Shown in pieces: positions 45,501 to 54,482 of a stretch of 64,000 bases of DNA. The position numbers and the translations under genes were made by a program. Source of the DNA: Ditylenchus dipsaci (Eukaryota > Nematoda > Chromadorea > Rhabditida > Anguinidae); NCBI GenBank assembly GCA_004194705.1, contig SADC01001335.1:1-64000 (forward strand), in the 5' to 3' direction. Below the pieces are notes generated by a model. It was given only the letters and a program-made list of their open reading frames with translations. It searched no databases and was not told where the DNA came from. Every line of letters begins with the position of its first letter. Position 1 is the first letter of the stretch.

Positions 45501-48500
45501 AGCATGAAAAACGTAAAAAAATTCACCTGGATATCCACTTGAACCACGGTGCCTACCCTAGGTTTGGGAAATAATGAGCAAATCCAATGATTAGCAAATA
45601 AAAAAATCGCAAACTTATATTTTGCGAAATAATTTCAAAATAAATTCAATTTTTTACGAATTCTAATTTTTGCGCAATTGTATTTTTGCGCAATTCAGCC
45701 TTATCGCAATTCTATTATTTCGCAATTAATTTTTTCGCTGACATGGTAGCGCCTGATAAACGATGATGTTTTGTTAGCCGATAGCTTGTTTCGTAGATCT
45801 GTAGCGATAGTACGAGCGTTGAGAAGGTATGCTCACTTGGAACACTAGATGCCGGCATAGACATTATTTCTCTGGCCCGCTGAAATAAGGTTGGGAAGTT
45901 CTAAATAATAACTATATGCAGGGTAACTACTTGATAATAGTAAACTTTTTGGTTATCTTTCCAAAATTGAAGAACCTTTCGGTTAACACTGTAAAGAGAC
46001 GAATAAAGAGTTAACTCTTGTATGAAGGAGTCTTCCTGCATAACTTGAAAGTCACATTCCATTTACATTTGAGCATTGGTCAGTATACTTTTTATGCTAG
46101 TCTTCTTACGTGCTCAGAAGCCTATATTTTCTTGTATACCAAAAAGTTTTTGTAAAATAAATTACTTTTGTGAAATTTCACTCAGGCGCCTCTTTCTTAT
46201 GGATTAGCTGAGATTAACAAATGGGTCTAAATAAGAAGCAGCGAGTGGTATAGTAGCGTCTATACTAGAAATTTTATATTCAAAGCCTCTAAAGCTGCCA
46301 TTCCTAAGCACTCCTTCAACGCAGAGTGGCCTGCGGCGCAGAATCTTTTAGTTTCTTTTCAAATTTGCAATTCAAGGTAGGATAATTGAAACTGTTACAC
46401 CTTGGTCGGCCTGTGAAAATCGGTCATATACGAAACTGTGATACTTGTAAATCCGATTACTACAATTTCAAACATTTTCATAAAATCAAAAAAACTTTGT
46501 ATGAATATCTATCTACTAACAGTTCGTCCGATTTGCTCTGTAGCTCAGGTGCCAACAGCCGCACTTTCTCTTGCACATCACCAAGGTTTCGGTCAAAAGC
46601 ACCATTCATTATGCTGTTAGAGAGCCAACGAGTCTCTGCAGGCTAACTTTAACTGCGATATACTCACTAATAACCTCACACGCTGAGCTTCAAATCAAAA
46701 TTTCGACGCTACTGTCATATACAGCCCCCCCCCCCAAAAAGCTACTGTAATATACCTCCCCCCAAAAAAAACAGACTTTTTTGGGAGTGTCTAAAAACCA
46801 TTTTATGCAATAATTTTGCCATAAAGGGACCAGAAAAGCAATTTAAATGGGATTGCGGGCTGTATTGGGAGGGAAGGAATAATACAGGGCCACTTCTCGA
46901 GATGGTTGGGATCCTTAGAGTATTAATTCTCTAAGCGTCTAAGGGTGCTTTCAAACCAGGACTTGTGGTGCAGGCATAAGTATAAGTACTTTTCATGGAC
47001 CAAACACATCAGCAGGGTGGACCTCGCGGTTTACTCATAGGCCTAGCACTTTTGAGTGCTAGGCTGAATTTTTGGATGCTGGGCCTCTGGCCGGCCTTGT
47101 AGAACGAGGGGGAATGCTCTTCGGCGAAAAAATAAAGATGTTGAACATAGTTTTGAATACTGGGGCCTACCCGCGTAAATAACTCTGGTATGCATGTTTT
47201 TTATGCATCCAGAGTCGCTTTCGAGTGATTTGTGTCTAAGGTATGTGGGTGTGCGCATCTCAACTACAATCCCCAAGCGCCCTGCGCCCCCGAAGGGGGC
47301 GCAGGGGGCTTGAGAGTTTAGAGATGCTCGCACGCACTTACCTTAGACATGATTCCGAGAAGTACACTTGATCATAAAATGGCCGCTATTCCATTGTACC
47401 CCCCCCCCAAAAAGCTATTCCAGTGTACCCCCCCCCCCAAATAATGACCTATTCCATTGTACCCCCAAAAACCAACTTTTTTATATGCCCTCAAAAACCA
47501 TTTTTATGTAATAATTTCGCCATAAAAGGACCAGAAAAGCCATTTAAATAGGGTTCAAGGCTGTATTGGGAGGGGAAGGAATAACACAGGGGCCACTTTT
47601 TTTGGCTGCTTTACCATGTTTTTCAACTCGGGCCGTGGCAAAAATAGACTCTATATGCATTTTATGATCAAGTGTACTTCTCGGAATCATGTCTAAGGTA
47701 AGTGCGTGCGCGCATCTCTAACTCTCAAGCCCCCTGCGCCCCTTCGGGCGCAGGGTGCTTGGGGCTTGGAGTTAAGATGCGCACACACACATACCTTAGA
47801 CGCAAATCACTCGAAAGTGACTCTGGATCAGTGTTTTCAAAAGTCAAGGTCAAGTTCAAGGTCAAGGTGAAACTTGACTTTAAAACTTCAAGGTCGTTTT
47901 TCTCGATTTTTAGTAAGGAAAATGGGTCTGAATTTTTTCCTATCCCCTAAAGTCAAGATTTTGCGCTGAACAAAACGTACTTTTCAGAATAACGATATAA
48001 TTTTTGCACGATGAGATATAGCCTAAAGTCAAGGTAAAATCACCTTGATTTTACCTTGACCTTGACTTTCGCTAAAATCAAGGTGATTTTACCTTGACTT
48101 TAGGCTATATCTCATCGTGCAAAAATATATCGTATTCTGAAAAGTACGTTTTGTTCAGCGCAAAATCTTGACTTTAGGGATAGGAAAAAAAATTCAGACC
48201 CATTTTCCTTACTAAAAATCGAGAAAACGACCTTGAAGTTTAAAGTCAAGTTTTACCTTGACCTTGACCTTGAACTTGACCTTGACTTTTGAAAACACTG
48301 CTCTGGATGCATAAAAAATGTATGCATACCAGAGTTTATTTATGCGGTAGGCCCCAGTATTCAAAACCATGTTCAACATCTTCAATTTTTCAGCCGAAAA
48401 GGGTCTCCCCCGTCTCTCGGCTTTTGGCTTCGAGCCAGAGGCTCAGCCATCCAAAAATTCTGCCTTCACCTCCACAGGGGTCCTGGCTTAGGCATAACCA

Positions 48501-49915
48501 CCTCGGACCCACCCGGCTGACCCTTGAGAGGCTTTTGAGTACTTATGTATTTGGTCCTCCACAAGTTGCTGGGTTTGACGTGCCTTCAAACGTATATATT
48601 AAGTGGTGGACCCAAGTTGCTGGGTTTGAGGGTGCCTTAATCCTTATTTATAGTGGCCCCTGTTTTTGTCCCTTCCCCTCCCAATACAGCCCTTGAACCC
48701 TATTTAAATGGCTGTTCTGGCCTTTTTATGGCAAAATTATTACATAAAAATGGTTTTTGAGTGCATATAAAAAGTCGTTTTTGGGGGGGTACAATGGAAT
48801 AGGTCATTATTTTGGGGGGGGGGTACACTGGAATAGCTTTTTGGGGGGGGGGTACAATGGAATAGTGCCATAAAATGCATATAGAGTCTTTTTTTGCCAT
48901 GGCCCGAGTTGAAATAGCGCCAAAATTTCTTTATTTCTTGTTAACTTTAAACTTGTTCTTATTTGATGTCTTCGCAAATGGATTTTGTTTGCTAATATCA
49001 CTCTAAAAATGGAATTTCAAAATGAAAAATGATTTTTAGTAGAGAATAAGGCAATGTTCCTCAGAACAACAGCACTAATTAAAAGATTGTTCCTCGAAAT
49101 AGGACAAAATGAAATAGGTATTTTCCTAAAATAGGCACATACCTAAAAGTAACAACACTTATAAAAAGAATGTTCCTAAAAAAGGCACAGAATAAAATAG
49201 GAATGTGCCTAAAATATGCACATTCCATAATTTAGGTAAACTTTCCTATGTTATTAGTAATAACAGTAATAACTAAATGTGACTATGTAATAACTTATTA
49301 CATAGTCACATTTAGGCACATTTAGGCACAAATAGGCAGATTTGTGTGCCTATTTGTGACTATTTTTGACTACTTAGGATACAAATGTCTATCCCTGATT
49401 GTACCTCGGGTGAAGAAACTGTCTCTTTGGGCGGTATTTGGCAATTTTGAAACCTTTTGAAAAACCTTTTCAAAATTACTAAACGAGTATATGCTCGAGC
49501 ACATTGGTGTATATGCTCGGCCTATTAAAATCGAGCAGATTCGATTTAATTATTCTGTTGTAGTTAGCAAAATTTCAGATTATAGAAAAAATTTACATGC
49601 GTTCTCATCTAGACTTTTAAGTTTTCTGTCTGATTTTAAAAAAAAGCATGCCTTAGGTATTTTTAAAATTATAATGTAAAGAATATTTTGATCACGCAGG
49701 TGTCACTGAATGGTATTGGCCGAGTGCTTTATGAGGTAGGAGATGACTTGAAGCCGGTGCAAACCGAAAGACAAGGAGCCATCTGCAATGGAAGTTGTGC
49801 CCCATTAGGCTCAGTCTCACCTGCTTCCTCCGACCATCCTCTCCAGCTTCATCTCGACCATCTTCTCCGGTCAATGCAGCCAACTCCACAAGTAATGGTG
49901 CCACCATTGAGATAG
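42525..49915 (+). CDS. small secreted protein, probably nematode-type; huge intron 2
   Basis: Exon 1 (42525-about 42676) starts [20 protein letters not shown], a signal peptide, then [13 protein letters not shown]; the frame shifts by one C in a CCCC run to read [16 protein letters not shown]. Exon 2 (42729-42851): [14 protein letters not shown], an A-run indel, then [18 protein letters not shown]. Exon 3 (49700-49915): [35 protein letters not shown], then a Ser/Pro tail. Two cysteines in NGSC/AICN and one in AECG suggest disulphides. I recall similar short beta-rich secreted proteins in nematodes but cannot name the family. A one-base shift in the tail would give an alternative end at 49932. 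Intron 2 is 6848 bp, filled with nested transposons. Confidence 0.72.
43302..44318. mobile_element. hAT-like MITE CAGGGCCCAAATTCTATGCA
   Basis: Ends CAGGGCCCAAATTCTATGCA and CAGGGCCCCAAATTCTATGC (reverse), 8 bp duplication GTGATAAA (43294-43301, 44319-44326). Arms contain repeated AAATATGCGC / AAATATGCA units. 1017 bp, no transposase. Confidence 0.9.
44328..45753. mobile_element. foldback element I (ATTGCGCAAAAAT arms)
   Basis: Ends GGCGCTACCATGTCAGCGAA and exact complement; arms of about 130 bp made of AATTGCG-type units; 8 bp duplication TGATAAAC (44320-44327, 45754-45761). The interior has two P2 palindromes (44742-45062, 45236-45545) and CACCTGG-rich text shared with elements A and F. 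The target overlaps that of the preceding MITE by 7 bp. Confidence 0.92.
47382..48868. mobile_element. foldback/K element L (CTATTCCATTGTACC arms)
   Basis: Left arm has three units near GCTATTCCATTGTACC plus C-runs; right arm (48780-48866) inverted. Duplication CATAAAATG (47373-47381, 48869-48877) inside the K core of element J. Sub-terminal arms (GGACCAGAAAAGCCATTTAA, GGCTGTATTGGGAGGGGAAG) match element J although the terminal units differ. The interior K core (47630-47828, 48301-48380) is itself interrupted. Confidence 0.9.
47829..48300. mobile_element. perfect-palindrome MITE CAGTGTTTTCAAAAGTCAAG
   Basis: 472 bp, almost perfectly self-complementary; ends CAGTGTTTTCAAAAGTCAAG / complement; 8 bp duplication CTCTGGAT (47821-47828, 48301-48308), exactly restoring the K core when removed. 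The CAGTG end and 8 bp duplication suggest hAT. Each arm has two or three TCAAGGTCA words. Confidence 0.93.
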
Positions 49916-49927
49916 GAAGCGAGAAAG

Positions 49928-49933
49928 AATAAA
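49928..49933 (+). terminator. poly(A) signal of the secreted-protein gene
   Basis: AATAAA lies 13 bp after the stop at 49913-49915, or overlaps the alternative stop at 49930-49932. Either way it supports exon 3 as the terminal exon. Confidence 0.5.
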
Positions 49934-50324
49934 GGAAGCGCAAAAACCTTTTTATTTAATGAAACTTTATCTGTCAAACCCATCAAATGTTATATATTAT
50001 CAAAACAACATGAATAATTCTGATAATCGATGATCAAATAAATTAAATTGATGCTTTTCGTATGTTTATTAGCTGACATCACTTTCAAAACAAAAAGTAT
50101 TCAAGCAAATTCTTCTTGGGCTGCCAGTTGAACACCTCTTTGCGACTGCTTGACAGTTTTCAGTATAAGCGTCCATGGTTTTAGGGATGAAGGCTGAACC
50201 TTCAACCACCTACAATAAATGTAATTTAGCCTTAGCGAATGTTGAATTGCTTTGAAAAATGTTAAACTGAAAATTTTGGCTAAATTTTAAAACACACCTC
50301 TCACTCAAGTTTAAAACACCCCTC

Positions 50325-50415
50325 AGTCAAATCAGCTTGGGGACCAAGGCAATTTTTCGTATTTTTTTAATAAAAGTATTTGCCTTGGCGCCCCAAGCTG
50401 ATTTGACTGAGGGGG
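50325..50415. repeat. hairpin with CTTGGGGACCAAGGC
   Basis: GTCAAATCAGCTTGGGGACC, AAGGCAA at the left is mirrored by TTGCCTTGGCGCCCCAAGCT at the right, loop about 30 bp. A G-run of 12 follows (50411-50422). Confidence 0.6.
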
Positions 50416-50672
50416 GGGGGGGCTGTGGTGGATGGGGTGGTATTTTAAACTAGAGTGTAATCCAGCACATGATCCAGCCATGATTGTTCTAATCCAGCCC
50501 ACTAATCCAGCCCATGATTGTTTGTAATTTTGTCGAAATCCAGTTACACTTTGATATGCCAAGAAAATTTTAAAAAAACTCAAATACAAAATAGTCCATA
50601 TCAATCCCGCTTTCATAATTTCCCACTAAAGTTTATCAGAATTGGTCAGGGAATACAACGATTAGATAAGGG

Positions 50673-51087
50673 CCATTCATACTCCCGCGGGACACGGGAC
50701 ACGAGACAATTTTTCAAACACGTTTTTGTCTCTATCTTACCTCCAGCCATCATTTTCACTACTTTTAATAGATCCACAAGGGAACAGACCATGCTCTACA
50801 ATATAAGGATAACAGATCTGCCATAATCAGTATCGAAATCGATTTTTAGGCTGTCCCGCAGGTCAATGTCCCGTGGGAAAAATCCCTATATTTGTACCGC
50901 GGGACATTGACCTGCGGGACAGCCTAAAAACCGTTTTCGATACTGATCATTGCAAATCTGTTATCTCTATGTTGTAGAGCATGGTCTGTTCCCTTGTAGA
51001 TCTATTAAAAGTAGTGAAACATGATGGCTGGGAGCTAAGATAGAGACAAAAACGTGTTTGAAAAATTGTCCCGCGGGAGTATGAATG
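50673..51087. mobile_element. palindrome P1, copy 2
   Basis: CCATTCATACTCCCGCGGGA .. complement; same arms as 5405-5832 (TAGAGCATGGTCTGTTCCCT, GACAGCCTAAAAATCGATTT type). No clear duplication. Confidence 0.8.
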
Positions 51088-51093
51088 TCCCTA

Positions 51094-51278
51094 CAGTCAA
51101 CTCTCGATTTAACGAACCCCTGGGGACCGGCAAAAATGTTCGTTTAATCCAGAGTTTCGTTAAATCGAGAGCTTATTTCAGTCATTTTATTTAATCGCTG
51201 GCCAAATAGGCACCAAAAAAAGGTTCGTTAAATCAAGAGTTTCGTTAAATCGGGTTTCGTTAAATCGAGAGACGACTG
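51094..51278. mobile_element. pogo/Tigger-like MITE, 185 bp
   Basis: Ends CAGTCAACTCTCGATTTAAC and CAGTCGTCTCTCGATTTAAC (reverse), flanked by TA at 51092 and 51279. Inner repeats of TTCGTTTAAT / TCGTTAAATCGAGAG. Terminus type matches pogo/Tigger. Confidence 0.85.
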
Positions 51279-51279
51279 T

Positions 51280-52320
51280 ATAAGAAAATTGAGCCGGAAA
51301 AATGGGATATCAAAGTTACTTATAGACATTTTCAAAAATTCCAGAAAACGTATTTTAACTTCAGTTCTCTTCTAATATTTAAAAAAGCAACTAGTTTACT
51401 CAAGGACGGAGGCCATTTTCGGGCAGCTTAAAAACCCTAAAAATGAACATAAAAAATTACCTTAGAATTTCCAAACACATTCTTGTAACGAGCCGAAAGC
51501 AGGGGATTTCGCCGTTTTGCACTCAAATCACTGGGTGTTAACTAAATTCTTAATAAATTCTTCCTAAGAAAAGGGCTGGGCCGAAGTCAGCAGAAAAGAC
51601 TAACTTCATATGAATCACTCAATTGTGCAGGAAATTGAATATGGTTGAAAGTCATAGGGTAGCGGGCACGAATTTCTCTTGACTAAAAATCACCAGAATC
51701 AAACAACTTAAACCTAGTTTCAGAGAAAAAACCTGTGCAATTAGAGTAATGAAGCCTAGGCCAATAACTAAAAGGAGAAGAAAATAGGTCAGCGAAAGGG
51801 CTCTCATTTCTGAATTGTTGAAGCAGAAAATTTAGACTGGCATTTTGCTGTATTCGAATAATTTGGATTCCAAAGCATGATGTGATAAGTGCCATTCAGG
51901 TAAGATTGCCTTTTCCGCTCTCTTCTACCCCAACACTGCTGCTTCAATTACTGCCAATTGTAGCCATAGTAGGTACGCCCTCTCAGCAGTACAGCCATAA
52001 CTACACAACCAAAACCAAACTGCATGGAGATGGGAGAAAAAACATATTTAAAAAGATCATTACTGCAGCTTAAAATTAAAAAGAGAAACAAGCACGCAAT
52101 TCGGAAAACGCTCAATACTTCTTTTATTTATACCGATTAACAAAAACAACACAAACAAAAAATTTCAACAAATAATAGAGAATAAAATTTATCAAGAATG
52201 TTGTCGCTTTCTACCCGTCGTAATCTTTAAGCAAAATTCTTCTGGAATTTCATCACCCGAATGCTTCAACAAATCATCTAAAGACATTGCGTAGCCGCTC
52301 TGAAATTTACAGATTGCTAA
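51280..52320. other. gene-free region
   Basis: No supported exon or repeat. Chance frames only. Confidence 0.35.
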
Positions 52321-52324
52321 AGTT

Positions 52325-53826
52325 AAAGGACCATGAATGAAACTTAATAAGCACAGCAATTTGGAAATTTTGAATTCGCGTGGGACCACCATAATTTTGT
52401 CATTAATGTTTTCGAATTGTTTTTTGTTTGGATGCAAGATATTTTCAAAATACTGAACCGTTTACTAGTCGAGCCCAACAATGCTCGACAATGCCAGATC
52501 GGACGATTTATCTCACACGGGAAGGGCACGACCACCCCGTCACATATCAAAGACCATAATATACCAAAAGATAGCTCTTTTAGAGCTGATTACGGAACCG
52601 TTCGCAAAATCTGCTACGCGCTAAACTGCACCGAGATATTGGCTTTTGAAAATTAGAAATTTTCGATCTACGACGCATTGAAGATCAGCAGTAATTACGA
52701 ACAGGTATGTGTGGCGCAGTGGTACGGGTTCACGCTCTTTCTTTATGTCGTAAGTTCAATTCCCAATCAGTGTAATTTTCAATTTTTTAAGTTTATTCAC
52801 CTTTTTGAAATGGTCAAAACTTTTTTGTAGTGGTTTTTCAAAATGATATTTTTACAGATCGATTTTCTCGACGACAATATTTTTTGGTTTATCATGATGT
52901 CAATAACACGATTTTTTATTGTCCGTCTTTTGGTTTAAGCCCTGGTCTGTGGATTAATTTATCTCTAGATGGTCAACACCAAAACCATTGAAGGACCATA
53001 CAGAGGGACCGATAAATAAAATTTAAAAAATTCAAAATCACACCAATTGGGAATCAAACTTTCGACATGAAGAAAAAGCGTGAACCCATACCACTGCGCC
53101 ACACATACCTGTTCATGATTAGTGCTAATATGCAATACGAGTAGACTGAGAATTTCTAATTTTCAAAAGCCAGTATCTCGGTGCAGTTTAGCGCGTAACA
53201 GATTTTGCGAACGGTTCCGTGATCAGCTCAAAGAGAGCTATCTTTTGGTATAAAATGTTCCTTGATACGTGGCGGGGTGGGCGTGCCAGTGGCGTAGGCA
53301 GGGGGGGGGGCAAGAGGGGCACGTATCACCCTACCCCCCCCCCCTCCCGTTAGGATGAATTTTTTTACTTTTTTCCCTATATTTACCAAATTCAACCAAA
53401 AATATTTTCGACGGCACCTGCCGGCGCCGCCGCAAAATTTAGATTTTTTACCTGATTGGTGCCTCGCTTCAGATTTTTTTCGAAACGATGTAGGCAAAAT
53501 GACCTAGAAAATTTGAAAAACGGTGTGGGTAAGATGGCCTCGAGAATTCGAAAAACGGTGTAGTTAAAATGGCCTAAAAATTTTTGGTGCCCCCCCCTCG
53601 GTCAGAAATTTCTGGCTACGCCTCTGGTCGTGCCTTTCGCGTGTCAGTACCACTGCACCATTACTACCTATATGAGTCTGTGCTGAAAATTCACTCATAG
53701 ATTGAATTCAATTTTCATTGCACACAATAAAATCAATTCAAAGACATTATAGACAAAATCAGGGTGGTCCCGCGCGAATTCGAATTCCGCATATTGCTGT
53801 GCTTATCAAGCTTGATGGTCTTTTAA
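52325..53826. mobile_element. TTAAAGGACCATG foldback with tRNA-like arms
   Basis: Arms: TTAAAGGACCATGAATGAAA .. AAGCACAGCAATTTGG .. AATTCGCGTGGGACCACC at the left, complement at 53753-53826. Further inside, GTGTGGCGCAGTGGTACGGG .. GTAAGTTCAATTCCCAATCA (52709-52780) is mirrored at 53045-53113. The first has an A-box-like TGGCGCAGTGG and a B-box-like GTTCAATTCCC, as in tRNA-derived SINE heads. The right arm carries a 340 bp insertion. Confidence 0.75.
53287..53626. mobile_element. hAT-like MITE CAGTGGCGTAGGCAGG
   Basis: Ends CAGTGGCGTAGGCAGGG and CAGAGGCGTAGCCAGAAAT (reverse), a familiar hAT-type terminus. The flank at right, GTCGTGCC, matches GGCGTGCC at left in 7 of 8 bases, and the uninterrupted opposite arm (near 52510) has GTCGTGCC. 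Contains a C-run and an AAAACGGTGTAG direct repeat. Confidence 0.75.
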
Positions 53827-54231
53827 AGAGAGGGTGTATATCTTTTCCGTATCCGGCCCACATGGAAATCGTTAAAATTCAAATTAAACTTTATTAGGAC
53901 GTTGCTAGTTCGAACCCTTTGGTTGTAAACTTTATTTTGCGACAGTTTTTTCAGTGATTTTGCTGAATCCATGCTAAAAAATACCGATGAATCGATTGGA
54001 AAGATTTACATGATTGCATTTTGGTCAACAATCGTCTTAAATTTGTGAAATTAGCCAGAAAACATATATTGTCTGTAGCTCTTTTATTGCTTCTTGAATG
54101 GTTATGGCCCATTCCCACACTCAGAAATGCGCGAGTTGCTGAGAATATCATATTTTTTAATGCACGCGGACATTTTAAAATATTTTCGCTGTTTTTCAAA
54201 CGAAGTTACATATATTGAGATAGAGAAAAAC

Positions 54232-54306
54232 AAACAAGTTCCTTGTTATTGCAGTGGTGAAGCGTGTCAACCAGTCTATATCGCTGGTGGGTTCGCCTCC
54301 CAATGT
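54232..54306. repeat. tRNA-derived fragment
   Basis: GCAGTGGTGAAGCGTGTCAA .. GCTGGTGGGTTCGCCTCCC has A-box and B-box-like segments about 35 bp apart, but no acceptor stem closure. Probably a SINE-head remnant, not a tRNA gene. Confidence 0.4.
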
Positions 54307-54482
54307 CAGCTCTGCCTTTTCATAAGTTTCATTATAAATTTACTAAAAAATGTACCTGAATATTTTCGCAATAATAAAAGTGGTGTCCCGCGCGCATTCA
54401 AACGTGTGAAATTCTCATTGTACGGAAAAATTCAGGAAATTATGAATTTTTGTATTCACTAAACAACAGTAAAATATTGAGG

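Larger units (their letters stand above)
43240..46690 (-). pseudogene. hAT-type transposase remnant, interrupted
   Basis: On the minus strand in order: about 46645-46690 ([15 protein letters not shown]), 46517-46642 ([20 protein letters not shown].., the TRW.S motif of hAT transposases), about 46210-46275 ([14 protein letters not shown], like the A..LDPRfK motif), 45762-45895 ([15 protein letters not shown] then TFS.., the S.PSER.FS motif of the C-terminal dimerisation region), and after the insertions about 43240-43293 ([10 protein letters not shown], the usual end). Stops and shifts break it. Insertions 43302-44318 and 44328-45753 fall in its last exon. Confidence 0.72.
46705..48921. mobile_element. 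foldback/K element J (CTACTGTAATATACC arms)
   Basis: Duplication AAAATTTC (46697-46704, 48922-48929). The left end GACGCTACTGTCATATACAG repeats as GCTACTGTAATATACC with C-runs; the right end GGCGCTATTTC (reverse) is shortened. Next comes GGGCTGTATTGGGAGGGAAG and a K core (47140-47381 continuing 48869-48915). The K core is interrupted by element L. Confidence 0.82.
42899..49397. mobile_element. hAT transposon relic in intron 2, with GTGCCTATTTAGGCACA arms
   Basis: Ends CAGGGATGGACATTCGTATC and CAGGGATAGACATTTGTATC (reverse) continue as CTAAGTAGTCAAAAATAGTC and then arrays of GTGCCTATTT / AGGCACAT. Target duplication ATTGTACC (42892-42899; 49398-49405; one C shared, probably a lost base). The interior contains a minus-strand hAT transposase relic and three later insertions; without them only about 1.8 kb of the element remains. 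Confidence 0.85.

Noticed and set aside
46858..46960. Solo LTR hypothesis for GC-rich blocks in element J
   Set aside because: The blocks are mirror-duplicated within foldbacks and have 8-9 bp TSDs, not the 4-6 bp of LTR elements.
48289..48696. 135-codon frame
   Set aside because: It translates K-core and arm sequence of element L; no independent gene evidence.
53951..54462. Additional C-terminal exons of the CCA enzyme downstream of 54483
   Set aside because: A 12 bp terminal exon with stop fits phase, and the downstream frames contain tRNA-like repeat text.
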